A stretch of DNA of 64,000 bases from contig NZ_JAUZQF010000005.1 in assembly GCF_030718205.1 (NCBI RefSeq), positions 1 to 64,000 of the forward strand, written 5' to 3'. The DNA is from Nonomuraea turcica. Its GTDB lineage: Bacteria; Actinomycetota; Actinomycetes; Streptosporangiales; Streptosporangiaceae. This document shows positions 8,313-16,479 of the stretch, piece after piece (position 1 is the stretch's first letter; every line of letters begins with the position of its first letter). The notes beneath the pieces are model-generated. The model worked only from the letters and a program-made list of their open reading frames with translations. It did no database searches and was not told where the DNA came from. The position numbers and the translations under genes were made by a program.

Positions 8313-8359
8313 GTTATCTGGGGTAGCTCAAGCGAACTAGCTGGTCAGCCGCTTGAAGG
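8313..8359. repeat. 47-bp repeat, copy 2
   Basis: Same orientation as the copy at 5393-5438, 2,920 bp away. Shared blocks are GTTATCTGGGGTA, CAAGCGAACTAGCTGGTCAG and GCTTGAAGG. The central arms TCAAGCG/CGCTTGA can form a 7-bp stem around the conserved loop. It lies just left of the broken HIT gene. Together with copy 1 it delimits a 2.9 kb segment. Confidence 0.7.
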
Positions 8360-8393
8360 TCGTTAAGGCAAGTAGGTGGATGCGGCGTCAGCC

Positions 8394-8802
8394 TCAGGCC
8401 CTCATCTCCTTGGCCAACTCCGCGAGGGACTCGACCGGGTGCTCGACCTCCGTCCACGGCGGCGTGAGGTCAGTGGGCTCGAAGCGCGGCACCACGTGGA
8501 GGTGAAAGTGGAAGACGCTCTGCCAGGCCGTCTCGCTGCTGGCGTGCCAGAGATTCACGCCAGGAGCCGAGCGCGCCGGCGAGCCGCCGGGACACCTCAA
8601 CCGCCGTCCGCATGACGTGCGCCGCCGTCTCCACCGGGATCTCCCCGAGGTCTCGGTGGTGCGCTCGGGGGACGACCAGCGTGTGCCCCTTGGTGGCCTG
8701 CGCGAGGTTGAGGAAGGCGATGGCGTGCTCGTCCTCGTGGATGGTCTGCGAGGGCTCGGTGCCGGCGACGATGCGGCAGAAGGTGCAGCTTATGAGCGGC
8801 AT
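8394..8802 (-). pseudogene. HIT family hydrolase with one frameshift
   Basis: From ATG 8802, MPLISCTFCRIVAGTEPSQ begins a typical HIT (histidine triad) protein with the FLNLAQATKGHTLVVPRAHH segment. At about 8565 the frame changes, and APGVNLWHAS then the triad FHFHLHVVPRF continue to a stop at 8394. A single extra or two missing bases restore a complete protein of about 135 residues, so this is a very recent inactivation or an assembly error. HIT proteins hydrolyse nucleotide phosphoramidate or dinucleoside polyphosphate bonds. Confidence 0.75.
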
Positions 8803-8864
8803 GATCACAGCACGCCTCGCCTGCATGCAAAGCGCTCGGACTGGAGGCTCGCTCGCGGGCGCTG

Positions 8865-9311
8865 ATGAGCACCGGCCCGGCCGCTGAGGAGCTGTATCGC
8901 GAGGCGATCTAGCGGCTCGGCGACTGCCGGAGGGTGCCCGACCTCGCCCGCGCCCACCTGGTCTATGGCGAGTGGCTGCGCCGCGAACGCCGGCGCAAGG
9001 ACGCGAGCGAACAGCTCCGCACCGCCCACACGCTGCTGTCCGAGATGGGCCTGAAGGCGTTCGTGGCGCGCGCCGCCCACGAGCTGCGCGCCACCGGCGA
9101 GCAACCGCGCAAGCGGATCGTCCAGGCGGCCGATGAGCTCACCGCCCACGAGCTGCGCATGGCACGCCTGGTAGCCACTGGGGCGACCTCCAAGGAGGTC
9201 GGCGCGCAGCTGTTCCTGAGCCCGCGCACGATCGACGCGCACCTGCGCAGCATCTTCCGCAAGCTCGGCATCACCTCCCGCCGGCAGCTCAGGGACCTGC
9301 AGCTTCCCTGA
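8865..9311 (+). pseudogene. C-terminal part of a LAL-type LuxR regulator (relic)
   Basis: The C-terminal LuxR helix-turn-helix is clear: ELRMARLVATGATSKEV and LSPRTIDAHLRSIFRKLGI, preceded by TPR-like sequence (RAHLVYGEWLRRERRRKDA). Reading upstream in the same frame, PAAEELYREAI is followed by a TAG at 8910 where a Glu codon (EAIERLG) would be expected, and recognisable sequence ends near 8850. The ATPase domain is absent, so it is a truncated fragment. A peptide from 8934 could carry the DNA-binding domain alone, which I cannot exclude as functional. Confidence 0.7.
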
Positions 9312-9414
9312 CCCGGCTCGGGGCCGGTGGACACCTACAGCGCCGCCAGCGCCCGGGCTCGATGCGACCGGTCGCCCTCCACTGGCGCAGACGCGTCGTC
9401 CACCCGGGTTGTGC

Positions 9415-9612
9415 CTACTCCTGCAGGATGGACAGGGCTCGGGACGGGCACAGGGTGACGGCGTCGCGCGCCTGTGCCACGGTCTTGTTGTCGGGGCGGT
9501 CGGTCAGCAGGGTCACGATTCCGTCGTCGTCTTGGTCGAAGACGGCCGGTTCGGTCAGGACGCACTGGCCGGAGCCGACGCAGAGGTCAGTGTCGGCTTT
9601 GATCCGCATCAT
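9415..9612 (-). CDS. [3Fe-4S] ferredoxin (P450 redox partner)
   Basis: A 65-residue ferredoxin starting at ATG 9612 (or the adjacent ATG 9609). The cluster ligands are Cys in LCVGSGQC and LCPSRAL; the second cysteine of a 4Fe-4S set is missing, as in the single-cluster 3Fe-4S ferredoxins that serve bacterial P450s. The acidic VFDQDDDGIVTLL segment fits the family. It starts 7 bases after the P450 stop, so the two are one transcript and the ferredoxin most likely donates electrons to that P450. Confidence 0.92.
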   Translation of the reverse strand: MMRIKADTDLCVGSGQCVLTEPAVFDQDDDGIVTLLTDRPDNKTVAQARDAVTLCPSRALSILQE

Positions 9613-9619
9613 GTCCCGC

Positions 9620-10843
9620 TCACCAGGTGACCGGGAGTTCGTGAACGCCGTAGATGACGGCGTCGGTCTTGAACGACAAGTCCTCGACCGGTACGGCGGG
9701 CCGCAGGGCGGGGATGCGGCGGAACAGCGTGTCGAAGACGATCTGTAGTTCCATCCGGGCCAGGTTCTGGCCAAGGCACTGGTGCGGGCCGAAGCCGAAG
9801 GCGAGGTGGTGGCGGGCCCCGCGCTCGACATCCAGGTCGGCCGGGTCCTTGAACGCCGCCGGGTCCCAGTTCGCCGACAGGCCGGAGACGATGACGCCCT
9901 CGCCGGCCTTGATGCTCACCCCGCCGATCTGCACGTCCTCGGTGGCCAGCCGGGAGGTGACCCCGTCGGCGATGGAGAAGTAGCGCAGCAGTTCCTCCAC
10001 GGCCATGGGCGTCCTGCCCGGGTCGGCCGTGATCAGGGCCAGTTGCTCCGGGTGGGTGAGCAGCCCGACCACGCCGAGCGAGATCATGTTCGCGGTGGTC
10101 TCGTGTCCGGCGGTCAGCAGCAGGAAGGCCAGGCTCACCAGGCCCGCGTGGTCGAGGGCGCCCTGCTGGCGTTGCCGGGCGATCTGCCGGCTGAACAGGT
10201 CGTCGCCGGGTTCGGACTCCTTGCGGGTGAGCAGGTCGCCGATGTAGGCGCGCAGTTCGGCAAGGGCTCGCCGGCGGTCTTCCAGCGAGGTCCGGCGCAC
10301 CATCATGGTGGTGCGGCTTTGGAAGAAGTCGTGGTCGGTGTAGGGGACGCCGAGCAGTTCGCAGATCACCAGGGACGGCACCGGCAGGGACAGCGCCTGC
10401 ACCAGGTCGACCGGCCGCTGGTCGGTGGCGAGCATGTCGTCGATGAAGTGGTCGACGATGTCCTGGATCCGCGGGCGTAGCGCGGCCAGCCGCTTCACGG
10501 TGAACTCGCCGATCACCGGGCGGCGGGCCGCAGAGTGTTCGGCGCCGTCCATGCCGAGCATCAACGGCGGCTGGCTGCGGAGCTGCTGCAGGGTCGCCGC
10601 ATCGAGGGTGAAGAGCGGGAAGCCGTCCTTGCGCTTGTCGGAGGAGAAGCGGCCGTCGGCGAGGACGGCACGGGCCTCCTCATGCCCGGACACCCACCAC
10701 GCTTCGCCGCCGCTGGTCAGGCGCACCTTGTTGATCCGCGCCTGCTCGCGCAGCCGCTCGTAGGCGGCGGGCGGGGCGAACGGGCAGCCCCGCTCGACCG
10801 GCAGTTCCAGGCCGGCGAGTTCGCCGGCGACATTCTTCGTCAT
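9620..10843 (-). CDS. Cytochrome P450 (CYP105/CYP107-like)
   Basis: A 407-residue soluble bacterial P450. The start is ATG 10843, preceded by a strong GGGAGG ribosome site; a longer open frame upstream lacks P450 similarity. The I-helix oxygen-binding motif AGHETT is near residue 245, the K-helix ExxR is EELLR, and the haem loop FGFGPHQCLGQNLAR places the axial Cys at residue 356. It monooxygenates an unknown organic substrate; no biosynthetic cluster surrounds it, so catabolic or xenobiotic use is as likely as tailoring. Co-transcribed with the ferredoxin downstream. Confidence 0.95.
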   Translation of the reverse strand: MTKNVAGELAGLELPVERGCPFAPPAAYERLREQARINKVRLTSGGEAWWVSGHEEARAVLADGRFSSDKRKDGFPLFTLDAATLQQLRSQPPLMLGMDGAEHSAARRPVIGEFTVKRLAALRPRIQDIVDHFIDDMLATDQRPVDLVQALSLPVPSLVICELLGVPYTDHDFFQSRTTMMVRRTSLEDRRRALAELRAYIGDLLTRKESEPGDDLFSRQIARQRQQGALDHAGLVSLAFLLLTAGHETTANMISLGVVGLLTHPEQLALITADPGRTPMAVEELLRYFSIADGVTSRLATEDVQIGGVSIKAGEGVIVSGLSANWDPAAFKDPADLDVERGARHHLAFGFGPHQCLGQNLARMELQIVFDTLFRRIPALRPAVPVEDLSFKTDAVIYGVHELPVTW

Positions 10844-10954
10844 GAATGACCTCCCAGTAAGAGATCTGGTTGAGTTTGCTCGGGGCTTTTCGGGCTTGTT
10901 CTGCGGTGAACACCAGCGGCGGAACAGCCGCGGCTGACCAGGCACCGCGTCTGG

Positions 10955-11060
10955 CTTCCGCCGAGAGTGAGTGGGGTCGCGGATTCGATGCGGGTCAGTT
11001 CGTTGGAGTTGCGAACGTAGTAGGGGCCGGTGATTCGGGCGCCCTCAATAGTCCCGCCGC
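10955..11060 (-). pseudogene. ECF41 sigma factor C-terminal relic
   Basis: Minus-strand translation GARITGPYYVRNSNELTRIE, then SATPLTL, matches the C-terminal tail of the intact sigma factor just upstream (DARITGLYYVGNPKKLTHLQ, ETPLTL). Nothing before this tail is recognisable and no stop follows at the expected point. It is the stub of a second ECF41 gene, left by a deletion or tandem duplication. Confidence 0.65.
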
Positions 11061-11156
11061 AACGGTGGCGGCACGATGCGCGCAGGTCGCTGGCCAAGCG
11101 TGCCGGACCAGCCGGGCAGCATTTCGGGTGCGGTCGAAGTACCCGACAGGGGCTGT

Positions 11157-12089
11157 TCATCTCAGGGTGAGCGGGGTTTCGGCTTGGAGGTGGGTCAGCT
11201 TCTTCGGATTGCCGACGTAGTAGAGGCCGGTGATGCGGGCGTCCTCAACACGGATCGCGATGACGCCGTCGATCTCGCCGTCCACGCGGACGAGGAGGGC
11301 AGGGTTGCCGTTGATCACGGTGGGGTCACCGGTGACCGCGACCTGGGCCTTGCCGAGGCCGCCGACGATGAAGCGGGCCACCTTGTCGGCGCCGATGATC
11401 GGACGCGGCGCGGCCTGCTTGACACCGCCGCCGTCGCTGATGACCACGACCTCAGGGGCGAGCACGTCAAGCAGGCCCTGCAGGTCCTTGGTTTGGAGCG
11501 CGCGCTGGAACGACTCCAACACCGCCCGGGCCTCGCCGGGAGAGACCGCCTCGCGAGGGCGGCGGGCTTCGACGTGGTGCCGGGCGCGGTGGGCGATCTG
11601 GCGGACGGCCGCGGGGCTCTTGCCGACGGCGGCCGCGATCTCGTTGTAACTGACATCGAAGGCTTCGCGCAGCACGAAGACGGCGCGCTCGGTCGGCGAC
11701 AGCGTCTCGAGGACGAGCATGAGCGCCATCGACACGCTCTCGGCGAGCTCGACGTCCTCGGCCACGTCCGGCGTGGTGAGCAGCGGCTCGGGCAGCCAGG
11801 GGCCGACGTAGGCCTCCTTGCGGCGCTTCATGGTGCGCAGCCGGTTGAGCGACTGCCGGGTGGTGATCCGCACCAGGTAGGCGCGCTGGTCGCTCACCTG
11901 CGCCACGTCGACCTTCATCCACCGCAGCCAGGTTTCCTGCAGGACGTCTTCGGCGTCGGTGGCCGAGCCGAGCATCTCATAGGCGACGGTGAACAGCAGG
12001 TTGCGGTAGGCGACGAACGTCTCGGTGGCGCAGTCCATGCCCTCGCCGCGAGCGGACGGCTCGGCTGGGTCCGTGGTCCGCTCGCTCAT
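11157..12089 (-). CDS. sigJ: ECF41 (SigJ-type) RNA polymerase sigma factor
   Basis: A 310-residue ECF sigma with a C-terminal SnoaL-like extension, the hallmark of group ECF41. Region 2 shows FVAYRNLLFTVAYEMLGS and DAEDVLQETWLRW; region 4 shows YNEIAAAVGKSPAAVRQIAHRA (about residues 150-172). The ECF41 signature blocks GPWLPEP, DGGG and YYVGNPKKL are all present. In this group the C-terminal domain acts in place of a separate anti-sigma factor. The start is ATG 12089 with a GGGAG ribosome site. It usually controls a neighbouring oxidoreductase; here the divergent SDR at 12326 is the obvious candidate. Confidence 0.93.
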   Translation of the reverse strand: MSERTTDPAEPSARGEGMDCATETFVAYRNLLFTVAYEMLGSATDAEDVLQETWLRWMKVDVAQVSDQRAYLVRITTRQSLNRLRTMKRRKEAYVGPWLPEPLLTTPDVAEDVELAESVSMALMLVLETLSPTERAVFVLREAFDVSYNEIAAAVGKSPAAVRQIAHRARHHVEARRPREAVSPGEARAVLESFQRALQTKDLQGLLDVLAPEVVVISDGGGVKQAAPRPIIGADKVARFIVGGLGKAQVAVTGDPTVINGNPALLVRVDGEIDGVIAIRVEDARITGLYYVGNPKKLTHLQAETPLTLR

Positions 12090-12133
12090 GCCTGGCTCCC
12101 GCCCGTTGGTTCTCGAGGGTGTGACACGCACAA

Positions 12134-12160
12134 AACACCGGTCGCCACCGCTTTGTGACA
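12134..12160 (-). promoter_or_regulatory. ECF41-type promoter of the sigma gene (degenerate -10)
   Basis: On the minus strand TGTCACA (12160-12154) is followed after 16 bases by TGTT, where the ECF41 consensus has CGTC. The surrounding bases align with the perfect promoter at 62831-62857. A second TGTCACA on the plus strand (12179-12185) points at the SDR but has no CGTC at 16 bases. Confidence 0.5.
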
Positions 12161-12325
12161 CCTGCGGCCGGTGGCGTATGTCACACAGCCGCACCGTCAC
12201 AGGGGTTGGGACGCCGGTGTCTCCATGGCCGACAGGATGCCGCGCGAACCATCCGCACGGCACGCGGCCCCACGAGTGGTGTCCACCGTGGAAAATCCGC
12301 CACCGCAGAAAGAAGGAAAGACGTC

Positions 12326-13178
12326 ATGAGCAAGGTCTGGTTCGTCACCGGTTCGTCCCGCGGCCTCGGCCGCAACTTCGTCGAGGCCGCCCTGTCCCGC
12401 GGCGACAAGGTGGCCGCGACCGCCCGCACGACCGGAAGCTTTGATGAGCTGATCGCCGCCTATGGCGACGCGGTGCTCCCGCTCGAGCTGGACGTGACCG
12501 ACAAGGCCGCCGTCTTCGACAGCGTCAAGCGGGCCAAGGAGCACTTCGGCCGGCTCGACGTCATCGTGAACAACGCCGGCTACGCCATGATCGGCGCAAT
12601 CGAGGAGCTGACCGAGCAGCAACTGCGTGACCAGCTGGAGACCAACGTCTTCGGCGCGGTGTGGGTGATCCAGGCCGCGCTGCCCCACCTGCGCGCGCAG
12701 GGCACAGGGCACATCATCCAGCTGTCCTCGGCCGCCGGGCTCATCGCCATGCCGCTCGGCGGCGCGTACCACGTCTCCAAGTGGGCCCTGGAAGCCCTGA
12801 ACGAAAGCCTCGCCCAAGAGGTCGCCGACTTCGGCATCAAGGTGACCGTGGTCGAGCCGGGCGGCTTCGCCACCCGATCCGGCAAGAACCCCGATCCTCT
12901 AGCCAACGGCCACCTGGCCGAGACCAACCCGATCTACGACGGTCTCCGCCGGCGCATCGCCGGGATCGCGGGAAAGCAGCCCGCCGGTGACCCGGCCGCC
13001 GCTGCCCAGGCACTCCTCAAGATCGTCGACTCCGACAACCCGCCCCCTGCGGGTGCTCTTCGGGCAGGGCTTCTACCCGATGCTCCAGCAGGTCTACGCC
13101 GACCGGCTCAAGACCTGGGCCGACTGGCAGGACCTTTCGGCGGAGGCTCACGGCAATCTCGATCAAGAAAGTCGGTGA
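12326..13178 (+). pseudogene. Short-chain dehydrogenase/reductase with C-terminal frameshift
   Basis: From ATG 12326 a full SDR reads MSKVWFVTGSSRGLGRNF, with the TGxxxGxG cofactor loop, NNAGYA, catalytic Ser in QLSSAAG and YHVSK (Tyr-Lys pair about residues 150-155). The last 45 codons are displaced: after SDNPP the expected LRVLFGQGFYPMLQQVYADR lies in the next frame and ends at 13178. One extra C in the run at 13043-13047 accounts for it. Because the catalytic core precedes the shift, a protein with an altered, longer tail (to 13342) could still be made. Divergent from the ECF41 sigma gene, its probable regulator. Confidence 0.8.
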
Positions 13179-13229
13179 CCCAGGGCCGCGTCAGCTCACC
13201 GGGAGCCAGCGAACCGACAGGAGCAACAC

Positions 13230-14112
13230 GTGAAGCACCGCATCGTCGTCCTCGGCGCCGGCTATGCCGGGGCCTATGTGGCCGAGAACCTGGCCCGCCG
13301 GCTGTCCCCGGCGGAGACCGAGATCACCGTGGTCAACGCTGAGCCGGACTTCGTCGAGCGGCTGCGGCTGCACCAGCTCGCGACCGGCCAGGAGATCGAG
13401 GCTCGGCAGCTCGCCGACGTCTTCGCGGGCACGGGGATACGGCTGCGCCTGGCCCGTGTCACCGCCGTCGACCCCGAGCGCCAGGTCGTCGCCGTCGCCG
13501 TGGCCGACGCCGACAGCGGCGGCGGCGCCGAGCTCGGCTACGACACGCTTTTCGACGCGCTCGGCAGCCACGTCGCCGACTGCGGCGTCCCCGGCGTGGC
13601 CGAGCACGCCTTCGACGTCACCGGCCGACCCTCGGCACTGCGCCTGCGCGAGCGCCTGGACAGCCTGGGCAGGGGGGCGAAGGCGGGAGTGTGCTGGTCG
13701 TCGGCGACGGGTTGACGGGCATCGAGACCGCCACCGAGATCGCCGAATCCCGCCCCGGCCTGTCGGTGGCGCTGGCCGCCCGCGGCGAGCTGGGCGCCCG
13801 GATCTCCGCCGGAGCCACCTGCGTCAGGCCTGCGACCGGCTGGGCATCACCGTCCTGGAGCACACCAGCGTCGAAGCCGTCGGAGCGACGCGGGTGCTGT
13901 GCGCCGACGGCACCGCCCTGGCGTCCGACGCAACCGTGTGGACGGCCGGGTTCGCGGTCAACGATCGACGACGATCTGACCGTTCTCGGTGACCTTCAGC
14001 CCGGCACCATGCGGTCGGTCTCGCACCCGAACGTCTACGCCGCCGGCGACAGCTCCTACGCCATCGGCGACACCGGCGGCAAGATTGCGAAGACCAAGCT
14101 GGTCTACCGAGG
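13230..14112 (+). pseudogene. NAD(P)/FAD-dependent oxidoreductase (NDH-2-like), 5' part
   Basis: Begins ATG 13230 with HRIVVLGAGYAGAYVAENLA, the FAD dinucleotide fold. The second dinucleotide fold (VLVVGDGLTGIETATEIAE) is in another frame after a G-run indel near 13675; the next block (RQACDRLGITVLEHTSVEAV) needs a further shift near 13815, and HPNVYAAGDSSYAIGD yet another near 13970. Residues expected between the AAGDS motif and GKIAKTKLVY are deleted. At 14112 the gene is cut by an IS605-type element and resumes at 16051. Several independent lesions show long-standing loss of function. It lies directly downstream of the SDR. Confidence 0.85.
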
Positions 14113-14113
14113 T

Positions 14114-14156
14114 GCGGGCCTTCACCTCCCGCCTTCGGCGGGAGGTGAAGGCCCGC
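14114..14156. repeat. IS left-end hairpin
   Basis: GCGGGCCTTCACCTCCCGCC and its exact complement form a 20-bp stem with a 3-base loop right at the left boundary. IS200/IS605 transposases recognise such imperfect or perfect subterminal hairpins as their end signal. It could also act as a terminator shielding the element from outside transcription. Confidence 0.75.
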
Positions 14157-14232
14157 GCGGGAAGGCCCCAAGGGCCTGAGCGTGTCGCAACCCGCGTTCT
14201 GGGAACCCGGCGTGACCGCGTCTGGTCTTGTC

Positions 14233-14664
14233 TCATTTCTGGGGCCGGTCCTGGGACTGGAGGAAGGCACGGACGGCGGCCTCGCTCGTGCTGCCGGTCG
14301 AGCCCGCGTAGTAGGAGCGGGACCAGAAGTGGCCGCCCCACAGGTGTGTGCGGACGTGGACGCTGTATTCCTGGCGGAGGTAGCGGGCCGAGACGCCCTT
14401 GAGGGAGTTGACCAGGGAGGACAGAGCGACCTTGGGCGGATAGCGCACGATCAGATGGACGTGGTCGTCGGCGCCGTTGAAGTCGGTCAGTTCGCAGTCG
14501 AACTTCTCGCACACCTCTTTCATGATCTGTTCGCAGCGTTCCAGCATCGGGCCGGTGAGTGCGTCCCGCCGATATTTCGTGACAAACACCAAATGCGCGG
14601 ACAGGTCGTGGACGCAGTGACGTCCTGTTCTGATATCGGGGTTCGGTTCCCATCGCGGTGACAT
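14233..14664 (-). CDS. tnpA: IS200/IS605-family transposase TnpA (Y1 HUH)
   Basis: A 143-residue single-domain HUH transposase, the normal family length, starting ATG 14664. AHLVFVTKYRRDALTG is the first strand, DDHVHLIVRYPP holds the HUH pair (His-Val-His), and the catalytic Tyr lies in GVSARYLRQEY on the next helix. It cuts and rejoins single-stranded DNA at the element ends. Divergent from tnpB, whose start is only 15 bases away. A longer open frame continues upstream antisense to tnpB but has no similarity and is discounted. Confidence 0.93.
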   Translation of the reverse strand: MSPRWEPNPDIRTGRHCVHDLSAHLVFVTKYRRDALTGPMLERCEQIMKEVCEKFDCELTDFNGADDHVHLIVRYPPKVALSSLVNSLKGVSARYLRQEYSVHVRTHLWGGHFWSRSYYAGSTGSTSEAAVRAFLQSQDRPQK

Positions 14665-14679
14665 ACACCAAACGATAGA

Positions 14680-16002
14680 ATGAGGCGCGTGGAGCGGGAG
14701 AAACGCAACCGCGCTCAGGTCGCCCGCCTGGAGCTGGACCAGCGGCAGAGCGCCGCCTTGGACGGCCAGGCGCACAACGCGCGCACGCTGTGGAACCTGC
14801 TGCACGAGTTCTTCACCTTCCGGCAGGGCCGGTTCGCCTCCCTCGCCCAATGCGACGAAGCCATCCGGGCCGCCCGCAAAGAGATCAACTGGCTCAACGA
14901 CCTGCCCGCCCAAGCAGCGCAAGCCGTGCTGAAGACCTACCGGCAGGCGTGGGCGAACTACTTCAACCCCGACCCCGCCAGGCGCCCCACGTTCAAGAGC
15001 CGATTCCGCTCCCGGATGGCCGTGGACGTCCCCCAGGCGCGGGACCTGAACATCACCCGGATCAACCGGCGGTGGGGCGCGGTCACCATCCCCAAACTCG
15101 GCCAGGTCCGCTTCCGATGGACCAAAGACCTGCCCGGCCTCACGAAGGGCAGCCCACACGGGAAGATCACCGGAGCGCGGCTGGTGAAGGAGGCCACCGG
15201 GTGGCACATCGTCTTCCGGACCCAGACCGAGGAGCCGGTGCCCGCCCCGCATCCGGGACCGCACACCGCGATCGACCGGGGCATCGCCGTGCCGTTGGCG
15301 CTGGCCACCGGGGAGAAGATCTTCCACCGTGACCAGTGGCTGACCAGCGGGGAGCAGCAGCGCCTGCTTCGCCTGGAGCGCAAGGCCGCCCGCCAGAAAC
15401 GAGCAGCGAAACCCGGACAGCCGACCAGTAACCGGCTGAAGCACACCTACGACCAGATCGCCCGCCTGCGCGCGACAGCCAAGCGCCGGGCCATCGACTG
15501 GCAGCACCAGACCACCGCCGAGCTCACCGACCGGTTCAGCGTCATCGTGCTCGAAGACCTCAAGGTCACGAACATGATGGCGAGCGCCGCCGGCACCCCC
15601 GAACAGCCGGGCAGAAACGTCGCCCAAAAACGCGGCCTCAACCGCGCCATCGCCGGGCAGGCATGGGGACGCACCGCCGAGTTCCTCACCTACAAGGCCA
15701 CCGACAAAGGCGGCAAGGTCGTCTACATCCCAGCACCGGGCACCAGCCAGGAATGCCACGCCTGCCACACGATCGTCGAGGGGTCGAGGGAGACGCAGTC
15801 CCGGTTCGTGTGCAAGAACCCAGCCTGCGGGTGGATCGGCAACGCCGACGTCAACGCCGCCCGCACCCAGTTGTACCGGTACAACTCAGCCGCCGGACAG
15901 GCGGTCACCGGATGTGGAGGCCCTGCACCACTGGGGCCGGTGAAGCGTCAAGCACCTCATGGCGGGACCACCCGCACCACCCCGCAAGGCGCAGCAGCGT
16001 AG
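14680..16002 (+). CDS. tnpB: RNA-guided endonuclease TnpB (IS605 OrfB)
   Basis: A 440-residue TnpB with RuvC-like motifs: HTAIDRGIAVPLAL (first catalytic Asp, in an IDRG context rather than the commoner DLG), VIVLEDLKVTNM (Glu), and GNADVNAARTQ (last Asp). A zinc finger, CHACH and CKNPACG, sits between the last two motifs. The N-terminal helical OrfB_IS605 domain is complete. TnpB proteins cut DNA guided by an RNA transcribed from the element's right end and help retain the element at its site. No frameshift, so likely functional. Confidence 0.92.
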   Translation: MRRVEREKRNRAQVARLELDQRQSAALDGQAHNARTLWNLLHEFFTFRQGRFASLAQCDEAIRAARKEINWLNDLPAQAAQAVLKTYRQAWANYFNPDPARRPTFKSRFRSRMAVDVPQARDLNITRINRRWGAVTIPKLGQVRFRWTKDLPGLTKGSPHGKITGARLVKEATGWHIVFRTQTEEPVPAPHPGPHTAIDRGIAVPLALATGEKIFHRDQWLTSGEQQRLLRLERKAARQKRAAKPGQPTSNRLKHTYDQIARLRATAKRRAIDWQHQTTAELTDRFSVIVLEDLKVTNMMASAAGTPEQPGRNVAQKRGLNRAIAGQAWGRTAEFLTYKATDKGGKVVYIPAPGTSQECHACHTIVEGSRETQSRFVCKNPACGWIGNADVNAARTQLYRYNSAAGQAVTGCGGPAPLGPVKRQAPHGGTTRTTPQGAAA

Positions 16003-16050
16003 CGGCCATGAGAATCCTCCCCAATCAAAGGGAGGAGCACGTCAATCGTG
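15900..16050 (+). ncRNA. Candidate omega RNA / IS right end
   Basis: In IS605-type elements the guide (omega) RNA overlaps the 3' end of tnpB and runs through the right end into flanking DNA. Here the 48 bases after the tnpB stop contain a TCCTCCC/GGGAGGA hairpin (about 16016-16036) and the element ends at 16050. If transcribed through, the guide would begin CAACCACATCAGCC, which is the interrupted oxidoreductase gene. Extent is inferred. Confidence 0.45.
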
Positions 16051-16276
16051 CAACCACATCAGCCTGGGGCGCCGGGACGGGATCCTGCAGCTGGTCGACG
16101 ACGAAGGGCAAGCAAAGGCGACGTATGTGGGCGGCCGGAAGGCCGCGCGGGTCAAGGCGGGCATCCTCAAGATCTCGCTGTGGGGCATCTCGCACCCGAC
16201 CTTCGGCCTGCCCAAGCGCAAGCGCCGCCTGGCCGCCGCCGCGCCGGATGCGTCCGCCGAGAAGGCGGTCGCGTAG
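16051..16276 (+). pseudogene. NAD(P)/FAD-dependent oxidoreductase, 3' part beyond the IS
   Basis: Continues the gene interrupted at 14112: NHISLGRRDGILQLVD, GRKAARVKAGILKISLWG and SHPTFGLPKRKRRLA are the typical C-terminal segment of actinobacterial NDH-2-like flavoproteins, ending at a TAG at 16276. It has no start of its own and is not expected to be translated as a functional unit. Confidence 0.85.
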
Positions 16277-16291
16277 CCGCCTCGGGTGGTC

Positions 16292-16426
16292 CGCGTGCAG
16301 CGATTCGCCCTTGTTGAGCTGCCTTGAGATCGTGCGTCGATAGACCGGATCCGAAAGGTAGCGGGCGTGGATGGTGCGGCGCATCCGCCCCCACTCCTTC
16401 AACGCGGCGGCCAGGGTGTTCTGAGG
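16292..16426 (-). pseudogene. Tn3-family transposase relic (catalytic-region fragment)
   Basis: Minus-strand translation gives NTLAAALKEWGRMRRTIHAR and YLSDPVYRRTISRQLNKGES with a following LHA, which matches the segment of Tn3 TnpA proteins before the ENWNS/LNKGE region and their conserved LNKGESLHALRR block. About 45 residues survive, with no flanking transposase sequence. It begins 15 bases beyond the oxidoreductase stop. Confidence 0.7.
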
Positions 16427-16479
16427 GGAGCCGGCCGCCACTTCCCTCGGATCTTGCCTTCACCTTGTTGCCCGCTTGG

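Larger units (their letters stand above)
14113..16050. mobile_element. IS200/IS605-family insertion sequence with tnpA and tnpB
   Basis: A 1.94 kb element with divergent tnpA (HUH transposase) and tnpB, flanked by subterminal hairpins, inserted in the flavoprotein oxidoreductase gene. The boundaries are defined by the host gene: the codons TAC CGA GG end at 14112 and C AAC CAC ATC resume at 16051, rejoining the reading frame exactly as Tyr-Arg-Gly-Asn-His-Ile with no target duplication, as expected for this single-strand transposition family. Both ORFs look intact, so the element may be active. Confidence 0.88.

Noticed and set aside
14665..15768. N-terminal extension of the IS tnpA frame antisense to tnpB
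   Set aside because: TnpA-family length is about 140 residues and the extension has no similarity; tnpB on the other strand is complete.
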